Counted from the stretch's first letter, positions 1 through 8,893 are shown. The stretch: DNA of 64,000 bases from Neobacillus sp. Marseille-Q6967 (GCF_946151075.1 NZ_OX267715.1:1217881-1281880); one strand, 5' to 3'. Numbers and translations are program-made. The notes: generated by a model from the sequence alone, not told the origin.

Positions 1-33
1 TCAATATAATTTGATTAATAGGAGGGGTTTACA

Positions 34-210
34 ATGTTTAATGAGTATTCAGTATATCAAATGGTGAAATTCCGTCAGGACGAAACAGAGAGTAAAGCAA
101 AAAATGCTTGGAAGTTCTTTGTAAATCCTACAGATGAGAACAGTTCGGAAGAAATAACTTCACAAACCAAACCAACCGTTAATCCCTGCTGCCAGTGTGC
201 ATGTGCCTAG
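34..210 (+). CDS. Small Cys-tailed protein of unknown function (paralog 1)
   Basis: A 58-residue ORF. The ATG lies 8 bases after a clear AGGAGGGG ribosome site. I do not recognise the family. The N-terminal half has the pattern Y..YQMVKFRQ followed by KAKNAWKFF. The C-terminus ends in a cysteine cluster, PCCQCACA. The next gene has the same layout (Y.YEGLVREQQ, then SSFNAWKYQ, then a Cys-containing tail NCICITEC), so the two are likely tandem paralogs. There is no signal peptide and no membrane segment. The conserved front and variable Cys-rich tail resemble the layout of a ribosomally made peptide precursor, but no modifying enzyme is visible in the window. A small metal-binding or spore-associated protein is equally possible. 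Confidence 0.6.
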   Translation: MFNEYSVYQMVKFRQDETESKAKNAWKFFVNPTDENSSEEITSQTKPTVNPCCQCACA

Positions 211-272
211 TAAAATATATTTTCGGATTGTATATCAAAAATATTTGATTTACTAAAACAGGAGGAATGGTT

Positions 273-467
273 ATGTATCATTACAACTATGAAGGATTAG
301 TTCGTGAACAGCAGAAAAAAATAGAGAAATCATCTTTTAATGCTTGGAAATATCAAGGTTTCAACAAGGATTCTAAACTTAATAAAATAATGAAGCATTT
401 ACCTTTAATTAGACGTTCAATGATTAAGGACAATCAAACTAATTGCATTTGCATCACTGAGTGCTAG
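273..467 (+). CDS. Small Cys-tailed protein of unknown function (paralog 2)
   Basis: A 64-residue ORF. I chose the ATG at 273 because GGAGG at 261-265 is 7 bases upstream; the in-frame ATG at 267 abuts that site. The protein repeats the pattern of the preceding gene: an aromatic N-terminus, a basic Gln-rich helix, then SSFNAWKYQ (against KAKNAWKFF). A basic middle part follows, and the tail ends CICITEC. It probably shares an operon with its paralog, with a 62-base gap and each gene having its own strong ribosome site. The function is unknown. Confidence 0.6.
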   Translation: MYHYNYEGLVREQQKKIEKSSFNAWKYQGFNKDSKLNKIMKHLPLIRRSMIKDNQTNCICITEC

Positions 468-550
468 GAGGAGCAGTTCGTATTTACTTTTGTTTTGTCC
501 GTATTCGTCATGTCTACACTATCAGGATTTGACTTCTACCTCATATAATT

Positions 551-586
551 AAAATGGCCGCAGAAGAAAATTCCTGTGGCTATTTT
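551..586. terminator. Possible bidirectional terminator hairpin
   Basis: AAAATGGCCGCAG pairs imperfectly with CTGTGGCTATTTT around a 10-base loop. It lies between the plus-strand small-protein pair and the 3' end of the decayed minus-strand ars genes, so it could serve either. The T-runs are short. Confidence 0.4.
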
Positions 587-600
587 AACTCTGTGAATTT

Positions 601-1009
601 TTAACAGCATGCTCCTGTATTGCCTACCATTGAAATACCCTGCCCCCCACTACAATCGAAGAGGAGGTCTTCCGTATTAGGTTCAATAATCGGATCAATT
701 GCTACCTGTATCTCATTAATCGTCACGATGATATCGTCTGATTCCGGCTCATCCAGAGCCAGTCCTATTCTTGGCCGTCCTCAGGTTGTTTAGTATGTCG
801 GGATCAATGATATCAGAAGTTTGATTAGAAATATCAATGCCAGCTTCTTGCATGTCTATACATGCATTAGTGTTTAAGCCATGTGCTTCTAATCCGGTAT
901 TTTTTACCTCCCAGTCAACTCCTAAATGTTTCTTAGCCCATCCTTCAGCCATTTGGCTTCGACATGAGTTACATGTACATAAAGAGTAAATTGTTTTTTT
1001 GTTTTCCAT
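601..1009 (-). pseudogene. arsC: Broken arsenate reductase (arsC) fused out of frame to a HesB-like fragment
   Basis: On the minus strand, codons from 1009 downward encode an ArsC-type low-molecular-weight phosphatase N-terminus: [19 protein letters not shown], then [16 protein letters not shown]. After about 76 residues homology stops at LNNL. From about position 780 a different frame encodes the C-terminal part of a HesB-like Fe-S/selenoprotein family member: [11 protein letters not shown], then a tail ending GNTGACC, stop at 601. The P-loop also carries CTC where the family has CTG. The simplest reading is a deletion that removed the arsC 3' end and the hesB-like 5' end and joined the rest out of frame. 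The product would lack the resolving cysteines of ArsC, so it is almost certainly inactive. Confidence 0.75.
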
Positions 1010-1089
1010 GATGAATTCAACTTTCAAATAGTTTTTCATTGACTAGTAGCTTTTTTAACTACCCAACTTCTTTGCGTTATCAAATAGGT

Positions 1090-1606
1090 TTTCATTCGTC
1101 TTTATTGGCTTATCTTTGCCTAAACCAGTTACATCGTCAAAGCTTTATTGGCTCCCCAACTTCTATCTAGAACCGAGTACAGTCGTCAATAGGCTTTATT
1201 GGCTCTCGAACTTTCTATTCTGAACCGAGTACAGTCGCCAATAGGCTTTATTGGTTCCCGAACTTTCTATTCTAAACTGATTACAGTCGCCAATAGGCTT
1301 TATTGGCTCCCGAACTTTCTATTCTGAACCGAGTACAGTCGCCAATAGGCTTTATTGGTTCCCGAACTTTCTATTCTAAACTGATTACAGTCGCCAATAG
1401 GCTTTATTGGCTCTCGAACTTTCTATTCTGAACCGAGTACAGTCGCCAATAGGCTTTATTGGTTCCCGAACTTTCTATTCTAAACTGATTACAGTCGCCA
1501 ATAGGCTTTATTGGCTCCCGAACCTTCTTTCCAAAAACAGTTATAGTCGCCAATCGGCACTATTGGCCCCCGAACCTTCTCCCCAAAACAAGTTACGGTC
1601 GCTAAC
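1090..1606. repeat. Tandem array of 52-bp repeats
   Basis: Seven exact cores CAATAGGCTTTATTGG begin at 1187, 1239, 1291, 1343, 1395, 1447 and 1499, a strict 52-bp period. Degenerate units flank them near 1139 and 1551. Each core is a small hairpin: CCAATA, 5 bases, TATTGG. Full units alternate between a GAACCGAGTACAG version and an AAACTGATTACAG version, giving a 104-bp higher-order repeat. There are no variable spacers, so this is a minisatellite and not a CRISPR array. It separates the acr3 and arsC remnants. Confidence 0.9.
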
Positions 1607-1636
1607 CACTTTAGAAAAAAGTCTATTTTTTTACAA

Positions 1637-1985
1637 TCACCCTATTTGTTCTTTAAAATATTTCCGTTTAAAACATAATCCCACATTGACCAATGCAATA
1701 ATGACTGGATTTCAACAAGAGGTCCGATAACAGTGCAATCCATTCTGGAATGACGGTCCAAAACACATACGTATAAACGGAAAAGAGAACAACATTTGAA
1801 ATATAGAGTTAAACGTGCCTAAACCGGCAGCATATTCGGTATCTCCCTTTGCAAGGTCATTCTAAACGATAACCATTGTAATACAACGAGTCAAACCGAC
1901 CATAATGAGTCCAACCATTATTCTGGTTTTTCCGGCAGAAAAATAATCGTCAACAAAAACATTAGAAAGGGGCCAATAATTCAGT
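1637..1985 (-). pseudogene. acr3: Remnant of ACR3-type arsenite efflux pump
   Basis: The minus strand from about 1980 reads IIGPFLMFLLTIIF, then (after a one-base shift) MVGLIMVGLTRCITMVIV, an in-frame TAG where ACR3 pumps have Trp, then [15 protein letters not shown] and TFNSIFQM. More frameshifts follow. The piece PVIIALVNVGLCFKRKYF then ends at a TGA at 1637. These are the middle and extreme C-terminus of the ACR3 (arsenical resistance-3) permease; the N-terminus and a late segment are missing. With the arsC fragment downstream on the same strand, this is a decayed acr3-arsC operon. Confidence 0.75.
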
Positions 1986-2078
1986 TTTGGACAGAATACA
2001 TAACAATACTACATCTTTAAATACTCGAACAATCTACTTATACCGGACTTTTGACAATAATAATTCGATATAAACAAA

Positions 2079-2108
2079 AAAACACGTTGAATCATTTCAA
2101 CGTGTTTT
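2079..2108 (-). terminator. Rho-independent terminator of the SulP gene
   Basis: A perfect 13-bp stem (AAAACACGTTGAA / TTCAACGTGTTTT) with a 4-base loop lies just past the stop codon of the SulP gene. It ends in a T-run on the minus strand. Confidence 0.9.
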
Positions 2109-2114
2109 GATATT

Positions 2115-3593
2115 TTAGTGATTAGCAACCTTTTCAAGACCGCCAGGCATTTTGTGAACGGCTAATTTATCAATTAATCTCGTACTTTCTTTATTTAATC
2201 CTCTAAGGTTTACTTTAACGCCATTTTGATGATATTTAATGACGACTTTATCAACCGCACTGACAGCCGAATCATCCCACAAATGGGCATCAGATAAGTC
2301 CAAATCAACTTCGGTTACTTTTTCTTTAAAATCAAAACTGTTTACAAAGTCTGTTACAGACGCAAAGAACAACTGTCCTGATACCTGATAGATTTTTTTA
2401 TTAGATCCTTTTGCTCTAAGGCTTGTTACGTTTACTTTTGATATTTTAGAGGCAAAGAAGATGGCACTTAAAATGATCCCAACTAAAACACCTTTCGATA
2501 AGTCATGTGTTTGCAGAACGGTAATGACCGTCACCACCATTACAATCGTATCTGTAATCGGTACTTTTCTAATGGATTTTAGATAGGACCAATCAAATGT
2601 TCCGATTGACACCATAAACATAACACCGACAAGAGCAGCCATTGGTATTTGTACCAAATACCCTTGAAGAGAAACAATAAGGGTCATCAAAAAGACACCT
2701 GCTACAAGAGTCGATAGTCGGCCCCTGCCCCCTGATTTCACATTAATGACAGATTGCCCAATCATCGCACAACCGGCCATACCGCCAAAAAAGGCTGATA
2801 CGATATTGGCAACACCCTGTCCTCGAGCTTCTTTATTTTTGTCACTTTCCGTATCCGTCATATCATCGACGATTTGTGCGGTTAACAGTGATTCTACTAA
2901 ACCGACAATGGCAATCGACAAGGAATAGGGGAAAATAATTTGCAAAGTTTCCAGGTTAAATGGGACATTTGGAATTAAAAATGCCGGTAATTGCGAAGCT
3001 AATTCTCCCATGTCTCCAACTGTTCGAACTCCCACTCCTGTGAACATGGCAATGACTGTCATGACAACAATTGCCACAAGTGGTGACGGTACTGCTTTTG
3101 TAAAGCGAGGCAGGATATAGATAATCGCAAGCGCCCCTGCTACCATAGCATACATTTGCCAAGATTCCCCGACAAAATGAGGTAATTGAGCAGTAAAGAT
3201 TAGAATCGCCAGAGCATTAACAAAACCAATCATCACCGAGCGCGGAACGAATTTCATTAAACGTCCCAGCTTTAACGCACCCATTACAATTTGGATCACG
3301 CCCGTTAAAATAGTTGCAGCAAGTAAATATTGCAATCCGTAATCTTTTACAAGCGTAACCATGAGTAACGCCGTTGCACCAGTTGCCGCGGAGATCATTC
3401 CTGGTCTGCCGCCTACAAAAGCGATGGTAACGGCAATACAAAATGAAGCGTACAATCCAACCATTGGATCCACACCAGCGATGATGGAAAAAGCAATCGC
3501 TTCGGGAATTAACGCAAGTGCGACAACAATACCTGCCAACACATCTCCCTTTACGTTTCCAAACCATTCATATTTAATTTTTGCTAAATTCAA
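2115..3593 (-). CDS. SulP (SLC26-type) anion transporter with STAS domain
   Basis: 492 residues. This is a membrane anion permease of the SulP family, whose members move sulfate, bicarbonate or other anions. The signature [17 protein letters not shown] occurs near residue 20, multiple hydrophobic segments run to about residue 385, and a cytoplasmic STAS domain fills about 395-490 with [13 protein letters not shown]. The start is TTG at 3593, chosen because GAGAGGTG lies 6 bases upstream and no ATG fits. It is a single-gene unit with its own terminator. The substrate cannot be read from the sequence; a link to sulfate or to bicarbonate are both plausible. Confidence 0.9.
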   Translation of the reverse strand: MNLAKIKYEWFGNVKGDVLAGIVVALALIPEAIAFSIIAGVDPMVGLYASFCIAVTIAFVGGRPGMISAATGATALLMVTLVKDYGLQYLLAATILTGVIQIVMGALKLGRLMKFVPRSVMIGFVNALAILIFTAQLPHFVGESWQMYAMVAGALAIIYILPRFTKAVPSPLVAIVVMTVIAMFTGVGVRTVGDMGELASQLPAFLIPNVPFNLETLQIIFPYSLSIAIVGLVESLLTAQIVDDMTDTESDKNKEARGQGVANIVSAFFGGMAGCAMIGQSVINVKSGGRGRLSTLVAGVFLMTLIVSLQGYLVQIPMAALVGVMFMVSIGTFDWSYLKSIRKVPITDTIVMVVTVITVLQTHDLSKGVLVGIILSAIFFASKISKVNVTSLRAKGSNKKIYQVSGQLFFASVTDFVNSFDFKEKVTEVDLDLSDAHLWDDSAVSAVDKVVIKYHQNGVKVNLRGLNKESTRLIDKLAVHKMPGGLEKVANH

Positions 3594-3847
3594 AATAGCA
3601 CCTCTCCCTTTTTATTATGTTTTATTTGTGACTTTCAACTCTCATGAAAGTCGGGGCCGTTGTTAACAAAACACAGTATATAGGATTGTGACATTTTTGT
3701 GAAATATCATGTAAGCGGACACATATTCCTCAATCATTTGTTTTCTCCCAATTACTTTAAAAATCTATAAAACTATAAAAATTAAAAATTGATACCTGAA
3801 TAGATATCAATCACATTGCATTATAGTTATCCAGTTCAAAAGTTAAG

Positions 3848-3878
3848 AAAAACCAGAATGTAAAACACTCTGGTTTTT
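3848..3878 (-). terminator. Terminator of the ribA-ribD-HAD operon
   Basis: An inverted repeat AAAAACCAGAATG / CACTCTGGTTTTT has one mismatch and a 5-base loop. It lies directly after the HAD gene stop and ends in a T-run on the minus strand. Confidence 0.85.
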
Positions 3879-4443
3879 AAATATTGTCTATAATTTCTTT
3901 AAAGTCGGTCCAGTTTACAATACGAGGTATATTTTTATTCCGGTTATATGATTGGTCCTTTAAAACGGCTTTTACGGAATGATTGGAAAGAGTCTCAAGT
4001 ATGGCAGGTTTATCATCAAAATAATAATCAAGTTTGAGGTTCTTAATAATATCCACTTTTTCATGATCCTGCATTCCATAAAAGAACTTATCATCCTCCA
4101 CAGGAAATCCCTGCTCGATTAACCATTTCTTTGTCCGTTCACCGTGTTCCTTCGGTCTTGCTGTTATATAGTAAATTTCATGCCCTTGTTTTTTTAGTTG
4201 CTGAAGGGTTTGAAGCGCATTGGGAAAAGCAGGACAAGTAGTGTAATAAATCTCTTCTAAAGATTGGTTCCACATTTCTATTCCCTGCTCATCTGATAAT
4301 CCAAAAGGTTCATGGATTTCCACCCGTTTCAGCTCAAGGAAGACGTTTAGAGGCACATTTTTCTTTAACTTTTGATTATAGATGGTAAACGCGTGCTCTC
4401 TTAAGTTAATTAACGTATCATCAATATCAAAACCAAATTTCAT
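3877..4443 (-). CDS. HAD-superfamily nucleotidase-like phosphatase (YqfW-like)
   Basis: 188 residues. Motif I is DIDDTL near the N-terminus, motif II is TARP mid-protein, and motif III is YYFDDKP. This matches a haloacid-dehalogenase phosphatase close to the uncharacterised YqfW nucleotidase group. I chose the ATG at 4443 because AAGGA sits 7 bases upstream; longer in-frame starts run into ribD. Only 4 bases separate it from the ribD stop, so it is probably translationally coupled to ribA-ribD. By that context it could be the phosphatase that removes phosphate from the ribitylaminouracil phosphate made by RibD, a step known to be done by HAD enzymes. That role is inferred. A pyrimidine nucleotidase role is the alternative. 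Confidence 0.8.
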   Translation of the reverse strand: MKFGFDIDDTLINLREHAFTIYNQKLKKNVPLNVFLELKRVEIHEPFGLSDEQGIEMWNQSLEEIYYTTCPAFPNALQTLQQLKKQGHEIYYITARPKEHGERTKKWLIEQGFPVEDDKFFYGMQDHEKVDIIKNLKLDYYFDDKPAILETLSNHSVKAVLKDQSYNRNKNIPRIVNWTDFKEIIDNI

Positions 4444-4447
4444 CTCA

Positions 4448-5548
4448 TCATCCTTCATTTGGGTAGACTGGATAACCAAGGAATTTAAAATCCTTCCCAA
4501 GTTTAACAAAGCTAGTATTGGTTAACTCCACAACATCACGCATTTTTTCTGCTCCTGTTCCCTCTAAAAAAGTGGGAGCATCTTTTCCGCCAATAAGTTT
4601 TGGCGCAAAATAAAGAACTACTTTATCAATTAACCTCGTCTCAAGGAATGAGCTGTTAATCGTACCGCCCCCTTCAATCAATACAGAGGAAACAAGTTTT
4701 TCTCCTAAAATGCTTACAACATCGTTAGGATCAACGTGGTGGGAACCGCTGGTTTCGAAAATAGTGACTCCTGAAGCTTCCAATGTTTTTCGTCTATCTA
4801 AATCATGGTTTTTACTGGTGAAAATCCATGTTTCAGCCACCCCATCCGTGATAACCTTTGAATTTAAAGGGATTCTAAGTGAAGAGTCCAAGATAATCCG
4901 GATGGGATTACGGCCGTTTGGTATCCTTGTTGTTAGTTCTGGATTATCTTTTATAACCGTGTTTACGCCTACAAGAATCCCCATATTTTCATTTCTTAGT
5001 TTATGTACATCCAGCCTCGCGTCTTCAGAAGTAATCCATTTGCTTTCAGAAGTATGGGTAGCAATTTTTCCATCAAGGGTAGTGCCTGCTTTCAAGGTAA
5101 TGAAAGGTTTCTTTTCCACAATAAATTTATTGAAAACTTCATTCATGCTCCTTGATTCTTCCTCACGAACCCCAATGATCACTTCAATGCCTGTATCTCT
5201 TAGTATTTTTACACCATTCCCTGCAACAATGGGGTTCGGGTCAAGGGTGGCAATGACAACCCTTTTGATTCCTGCCTCCACTATGGCTACTGCACAAGGT
5301 CCGGTTCGGCCATGATGAGAGCATGGCTCTAGTGTTACATAAATGGTTCCACCTTTTGCTTTTTCTCCAGCCATTCTTATAGCATGAATTTCCGCATGAG
5401 GTTCACCTGCTTTTAGGTGAGCACCAATTCCAACCACTCGATTGTCATTTACAATAACAGACCCAACCAATGGATTAGGGTCTGTTTGGCCTTTCATGGC
5501 TTGAGCATTCTGTAAGGCCAGGTCCATGTAAAATTCATGATTACTCAT
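4448..5548 (-). CDS. ribD: Bifunctional riboflavin deaminase/reductase RibD
   Basis: 366 residues. The N-terminal cytidine-deaminase-like domain has the zinc motif HAEIHA followed by PCSHHGRTGPC. The C-terminal reductase domain (from about residue 150) begins LKAGTTLDGKIA and contains the LIEGGGTI motif. The enzyme deaminates and then reduces the product of GTP cyclohydrolase II, giving 5-amino-6-ribitylaminouracil phosphate. The start ATG overlaps the ribA stop by 8 bases. Both catalytic domains look intact. The gene lies with ribA and a HAD phosphatase but without ribB/ribE/ribH, so this is not the standard riboflavin operon and is probably a second copy. Confidence 0.93.
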   Translation of the reverse strand: MSNHEFYMDLALQNAQAMKGQTDPNPLVGSVIVNDNRVVGIGAHLKAGEPHAEIHAIRMAGEKAKGGTIYVTLEPCSHHGRTGPCAVAIVEAGIKRVVIATLDPNPIVAGNGVKILRDTGIEVIIGVREEESRSMNEVFNKFIVEKKPFITLKAGTTLDGKIATHTSESKWITSEDARLDVHKLRNENMGILVGVNTVIKDNPELTTRIPNGRNPIRIILDSSLRIPLNSKVITDGVAETWIFTSKNHDLDRRKTLEASGVTIFETSGSHHVDPNDVVSILGEKLVSSVLIEGGGTINSSFLETRLIDKVVLYFAPKLIGGKDAPTFLEGTGAEKMRDVVELTNTSFVKLGKDFKFLGYPVYPNEG

Positions 5549-6293
5549 TTGGACAAGTCCCCTCATCTTCTAAATGACCAGACTTTTGAATCTTTGTCTG
5601 CAAATATTTTTCATTATATTCAGAGACATCGCCCCATAAAGGCTGTCTGCCTGATACCTCTAAACCTGCATTCTTTAATGCCTGTAACTTTTTAGGATTA
5701 TTGGTCATAAGCGTTACCGGTTTCTTACGGATCGCTCTTAAAACTTGAATCGCGTCATCATAGTTTCGGGCATCATCTACAAATCCAAGACCCTGATTCG
5801 CTTCCACTGTATCATAGCCGTTCTCCTGAAGGACGTACGCCATCGCTTTACTAAATAACCCAATCCCTCTTCCTTCATGATTCGCTAAGTAAAATAAAGC
5901 TCCGTTTCCATGCTCTGTAATCATTTTCATCGATTGTTTTAATTGGAATCCGCAATCACATCTCTTACTTCCGAAAATATCTCCGGTATGGCAAATCGAA
6001 TGGAAACGAATGATCGCATCATCGGCATATTCAAAATCACCATAAACTAACACGCTGGACTGCTGAAATTCAGCTAAATTAACAGAAGATAATTTATCTA
6101 TAATTCGTTCAAAATCCTCTGTTACTTCCTCACAATTCAGCCAGCAATACCATTTGAATTCAACCGTCTCGCCATATAAATTAACAGGAAGGCGAATCGG
6201 ACCGACCAAATAGATGGCCCCTTTTTCAGTTTTTATTAATTGAATTTTATCTTCTAAGACGGAAAGAACTTTCGAGTCAAGAGCTTGTTTCAT
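5541..6293 (-). CDS. ribA: GTP cyclohydrolase II (single-domain RibA)
   Basis: 250 residues. The GTP cyclohydrolase II core is clear: RFHSICHTGDIFGSKRCDCG supplies the three zinc cysteines, and NHEGRGIGL and LMTNNPKK follow. The DHBP synthase domain that Bacillus RibBA carries in front is absent; instead there are about 90 residues without a recognisable motif. It catalyses GTP to the diaminopyrimidine precursor of riboflavin. ATG at 6293 follows AAAGGGGA. It is first in a tightly packed ribA-ribD-HAD unit. I saw no FMN riboswitch in the roughly 90 bases upstream, so control differs from the normal rib operon. Confidence 0.92.
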   Translation of the reverse strand: MKQALDSKVLSVLEDKIQLIKTEKGAIYLVGPIRLPVNLYGETVEFKWYCWLNCEEVTEDFERIIDKLSSVNLAEFQQSSVLVYGDFEYADDAIIRFHSICHTGDIFGSKRCDCGFQLKQSMKMITEHGNGALFYLANHEGRGIGLFSKAMAYVLQENGYDTVEANQGLGFVDDARNYDDAIQVLRAIRKKPVTLMTNNPKKLQALKNAGLEVSGRQPLWGDVSEYNEKYLQTKIQKSGHLEDEGTCPNE

Positions 6294-6386
6294 TCGGTAA
6301 TCCCCTTTTTTTGAATAGTTTTTATCACAATAATCTTAAACATGCAGGATACTGATTGCAATTTTTATGTTTTAAAATGGAATAGG

Positions 6387-6545
6387 TTATTTTAAAAAAA
6401 TATAGTAGGGTCCTATTGCGATAAAAAGCGCGAACAGTAATATTAAAAAAGCAGCGCTTTTATTTTTTTCTTTCCAGAGATATAAAGCAAACGCAATGGT
6501 ATAAGTGAACATCAGGAAAATAAATAACCATATTACAATGTTCAT
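6387..6545 (-). CDS. Small two-helix membrane protein of ger operon (D-subunit-like)
   Basis: A 52-residue ORF read directly from the sequence. It begins MNIVIWLFIFLMFTY, has a KEKNK turn, then a second hydrophobic helix ending YYIFLK. The ATG at 6545 is one base after the gerC stop. Such two-transmembrane proteins of about 50-75 residues are known inside or beside gerA-type operons and are reported to modulate germination. It has no catalytic motif. The second ger operon in this window carries a 74-residue counterpart at 52382-52606. Confidence 0.7.
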   Translation of the reverse strand: MNIVIWLFIFLMFTYTIAFALYLWKEKNKSAAFLILLFALFIAIGPYYIFLK

Positions 6546-6546
6546 G

Positions 6547-7806
6547 TTAGTCTCTCAATCGTTTTAGATTTGGAACTTTTGCCTGCTTGCCAAACTCCCC
6601 AAATGTTATATCTACATTTACGTTAATATCTGCATCTGGATATTTTTTCATCCAATCATAGCGTTCATACTCTGCAATGGTTTTAAACTTTTTTCTTGCT
6701 TCAGCGGACCACATAAAGGCCTCTCCTTTAAATTGATCTTTCATTTTTTTGGCGAAGGTGTTAACACTTTCTGAAATAATTTCTTCTAAATGTTGTTTTA
6801 GGATTTTTTTATTTTTTTCATTCCCACCGTAATTTGTCATACTTGGGTCAGATAAAACTTCAATCGTCAGAGGTATAGTAACTGAAATTTTTGGAGGACC
6901 ATTTTTTATTTTCATTTTAACTTCATTGTTTTTCTTCTTAATAATTCGTGTTGCGATTCTAAATTTGTCATTAAAGGGATCTGGATAAGTAGTCAAAACA
7001 TCAGCTATTTCGGTGGTATCATCTAATATGGACGATATCCTAGTTTCTTGACCATTGATTTTTCCAATCATAATTCCTTCTTTGAATACAGCAGAACCAA
7101 TAAATTGAGTCATGTTCACTGTCCCTTTTGCATCAATTTGACCTGCAAGATATTCATCCTCATTAGCTTTCAAATCTCTTTTTTCAATCTTTGTTGAAGC
7201 ATAAATAGCCAGAAATAATTCTGCATCATTCTCTGTCACTCTAAAAAAGCGATTTAAATCCGAATCCGGAATTAATCCTGTTTCAATCCCGCGGTTAATC
7301 ATGTATTGAAAGTATTTATGCGGCCTTTTTTCTAATTTTGGTTTATTGTTTTCAAAAAAAACTCTGGACTCTTCCTTCGTGATAATTAAAAATGCATCCC
7401 TTCTAATTTCCCTGTCTTTTGTAGCATCGTAGAGATACCGGATAAAATCTTTATCCTTAGCTAATTTCTCGGAGATGACAAAAACCTTTAGCAAATCATA
7501 GGTTAAAGCTCGTGAAATGACCGAATTAGCTGTATTTCGTGCTGTAACAAAGTCATTTGCTGTAATGGTTAATACTTCCTGTGCCGATTCCGATGAACTG
7601 GCGCCCCCTCCACCCTGCTGGCTTCCAACAGAGGGATTGGCAATTAAAAATGTAATATTTAATTGGTCTGTTTCTTCATTTTTATCCAGACCAAGTCCAA
7701 TAACATATGCATTCTCTTCCAATTCTTCCTTGTCCCAACATCCTGTTAACAAGCAAATAAACAAAAACACGGAGGCATATTTAAGCATTGTTTTTTTCTG
7801 TTTCAA
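6547..7806 (-). CDS. Spore germination lipoprotein GerC (Ger(x)C family)
   Basis: About 419 residues. It has a lysine-rich start, a hydrophobic segment and the lipobox LLTGC followed by WDKEELEE, the hallmark of the C subunit of nutrient germinant receptors. A glycine-rich stretch (SQQGGGGASSS) lies near residue 65, as in other GerC proteins. The preferred start is TTG at 7806, with AAGAGGTG 9 bases upstream; ATG at 7788 is the alternative. It overlaps the 3' end of gerB. The protein sits on the outer face of the inner spore membrane with GerA and GerB. The germinant is not predictable. Confidence 0.9.
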   Translation of the reverse strand: MKQKKTMLKYASVFLFICLLTGCWDKEELEENAYVIGLGLDKNEETDQLNITFLIANPSVGSQQGGGGASSSESAQEVLTITANDFVTARNTANSVISRALTYDLLKVFVISEKLAKDKDFIRYLYDATKDREIRRDAFLIITKEESRVFFENNKPKLEKRPHKYFQYMINRGIETGLIPDSDLNRFFRVTENDAELFLAIYASTKIEKRDLKANEDEYLAGQIDAKGTVNMTQFIGSAVFKEGIMIGKINGQETRISSILDDTTEIADVLTTYPDPFNDKFRIATRIIKKKNNEVKMKIKNGPPKISVTIPLTIEVLSDPSMTNYGGNEKNKKILKQHLEEIISESVNTFAKKMKDQFKGEAFMWSAEARKKFKTIAEYERYDWMKKYPDADINVNVDITFGEFGKQAKVPNLKRLRD

Positions 7807-8893
7807 TTTTAAAATCACCTCTTAGCTTTGCTAATCCCCACATTATGATAGGAAATAAGATAAAAACCGGTGTGAAAATTTCATAAAGAGGATCTCTTAA
7901 TTTGAAAATCGTAAAAGATGGTGTTTCAGGAATCATCCCTAAAATAAGAAAAACACTGGCCAATATCGGAATGAGATATTCAAATTTTTTAATTTTAAAT
8001 AAATAGCCTAATAATGTAGCATTTAAATAGAGGTAAACGGAAAACCGGACTAAGCTGGCTATAATCCAAAAAGGGAAAAACAGTGTATCGATACTGGTTA
8101 AAAAATCACCTATCTGTATGTATCTAATGACTTCATGAAAAGGATAAGTTACGTTCGTTGCTGGTACATAATCAAACATAAACAAAAAGATTAAAAAAGA
8201 GATGGTCAATTCGATTGTTAAAATAAAAAGAGCAATCCATGATCCTTTTGAAAAAACCTTATTTGACCTTAAATAAGGGTAAATTAACCCCATGAAAAAG
8301 AAATCTCCATATAATGACGTTTTAAGCGTACTTTCTGCTAGGATCTGGGGAATACCAGGCCCCAGGATTGGGAAGATAGCAAAAGTATGTGCTTTGTTTA
8401 AGGTCAAGTATAACGCGAGCAACAAAGTGATCTTTATATAAAATAAAACAGTCCAAGATAGCGAGCCTAAATTTTGGATCCCTTTTCTTGCAGAGTAAGA
8501 ACATACGACCATTAATACAATAAAAATAGAAATGGTAGGAGTTTTAACAAAATAAATCGTTGCGATAATGTCAACATAACTTCTTGTATCTACAGCAATA
8601 ACAACGGAGCCATATATCCAAAAAAGAAACGACATTACAAATCCAAGATATTTTCCAAATAAGTGCATTGTGACATCATGTAAATTATAATTTTTATATA
8701 AAGATAAAATTTTAATAAGAAAATAAAGTGGGAAAATCGTTATGATTCCTTCTATTAATGGAGCCATCCAAGCAGCACTTTTCAAGCTGTCGAAATAAAG
8801 TGTCGGAGTGCTGTCAGCTAACTTTACTCCCACAATCAACATAAGAATGGCTACATACTCCCTTATCCCAACAGAGCCGCTAGAAGAATTCAT
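7781..8893 (-). CDS. Spore germination permease GerB (APC-type)
   Basis: 370 residues, ten or so hydrophobic segments, no signal peptide. It belongs to the Spore_permease (GerAB) family related to amino-acid transporters and is the likely germinant-binding subunit. The sequence starts with a short polar N-terminus, then GIREYVAILMLIVGVKLAD. The start at 8893 is 3 bases after the gerA stop, so the genes are co-translated. The order here is gerA-gerB-gerC-D, which differs from the second ger operon in the window (A-C-D-B). Confidence 0.9.
   Translation of the reverse strand: MNSSSGSVGIREYVAILMLIVGVKLADSTPTLYFDSLKSAAWMAPLIEGIITIFPLYFLIKILSLYKNYNLHDVTMHLFGKYLGFVMSFLFWIYGSVVIAVDTRSYVDIIATIYFVKTPTISIFIVLMVVCSYSARKGIQNLGSLSWTVLFYIKITLLLALYLTLNKAHTFAIFPILGPGIPQILAESTLKTSLYGDFFFMGLIYPYLRSNKVFSKGSWIALFILTIELTISFLIFLFMFDYVPATNVTYPFHEVIRYIQIGDFLTSIDTLFFPFWIIASLVRFSVYLYLNATLLGYLFKIKKFEYLIPILASVFLILGMIPETPSFTIFKLRDPLYEIFTPVFILFPIIMWGLAKLRGDFKIETEKNNA

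Noticed and set aside
1090..1606. CRISPR array
   Set aside because: The period is a constant 52 bp and the whole unit is conserved, with no unique spacers and no cas genes.
1407..1730. Plus-strand 107-codon ORF
   Set aside because: It reads through the tandem repeats and the acr3 remnant; it has no ribosome site and its composition is that of the repeats.
6294..6390. FMN riboswitch before ribA
   Set aside because: The spacing to the ger operon leaves under 100 bases and none of the conserved FMN elements appear.
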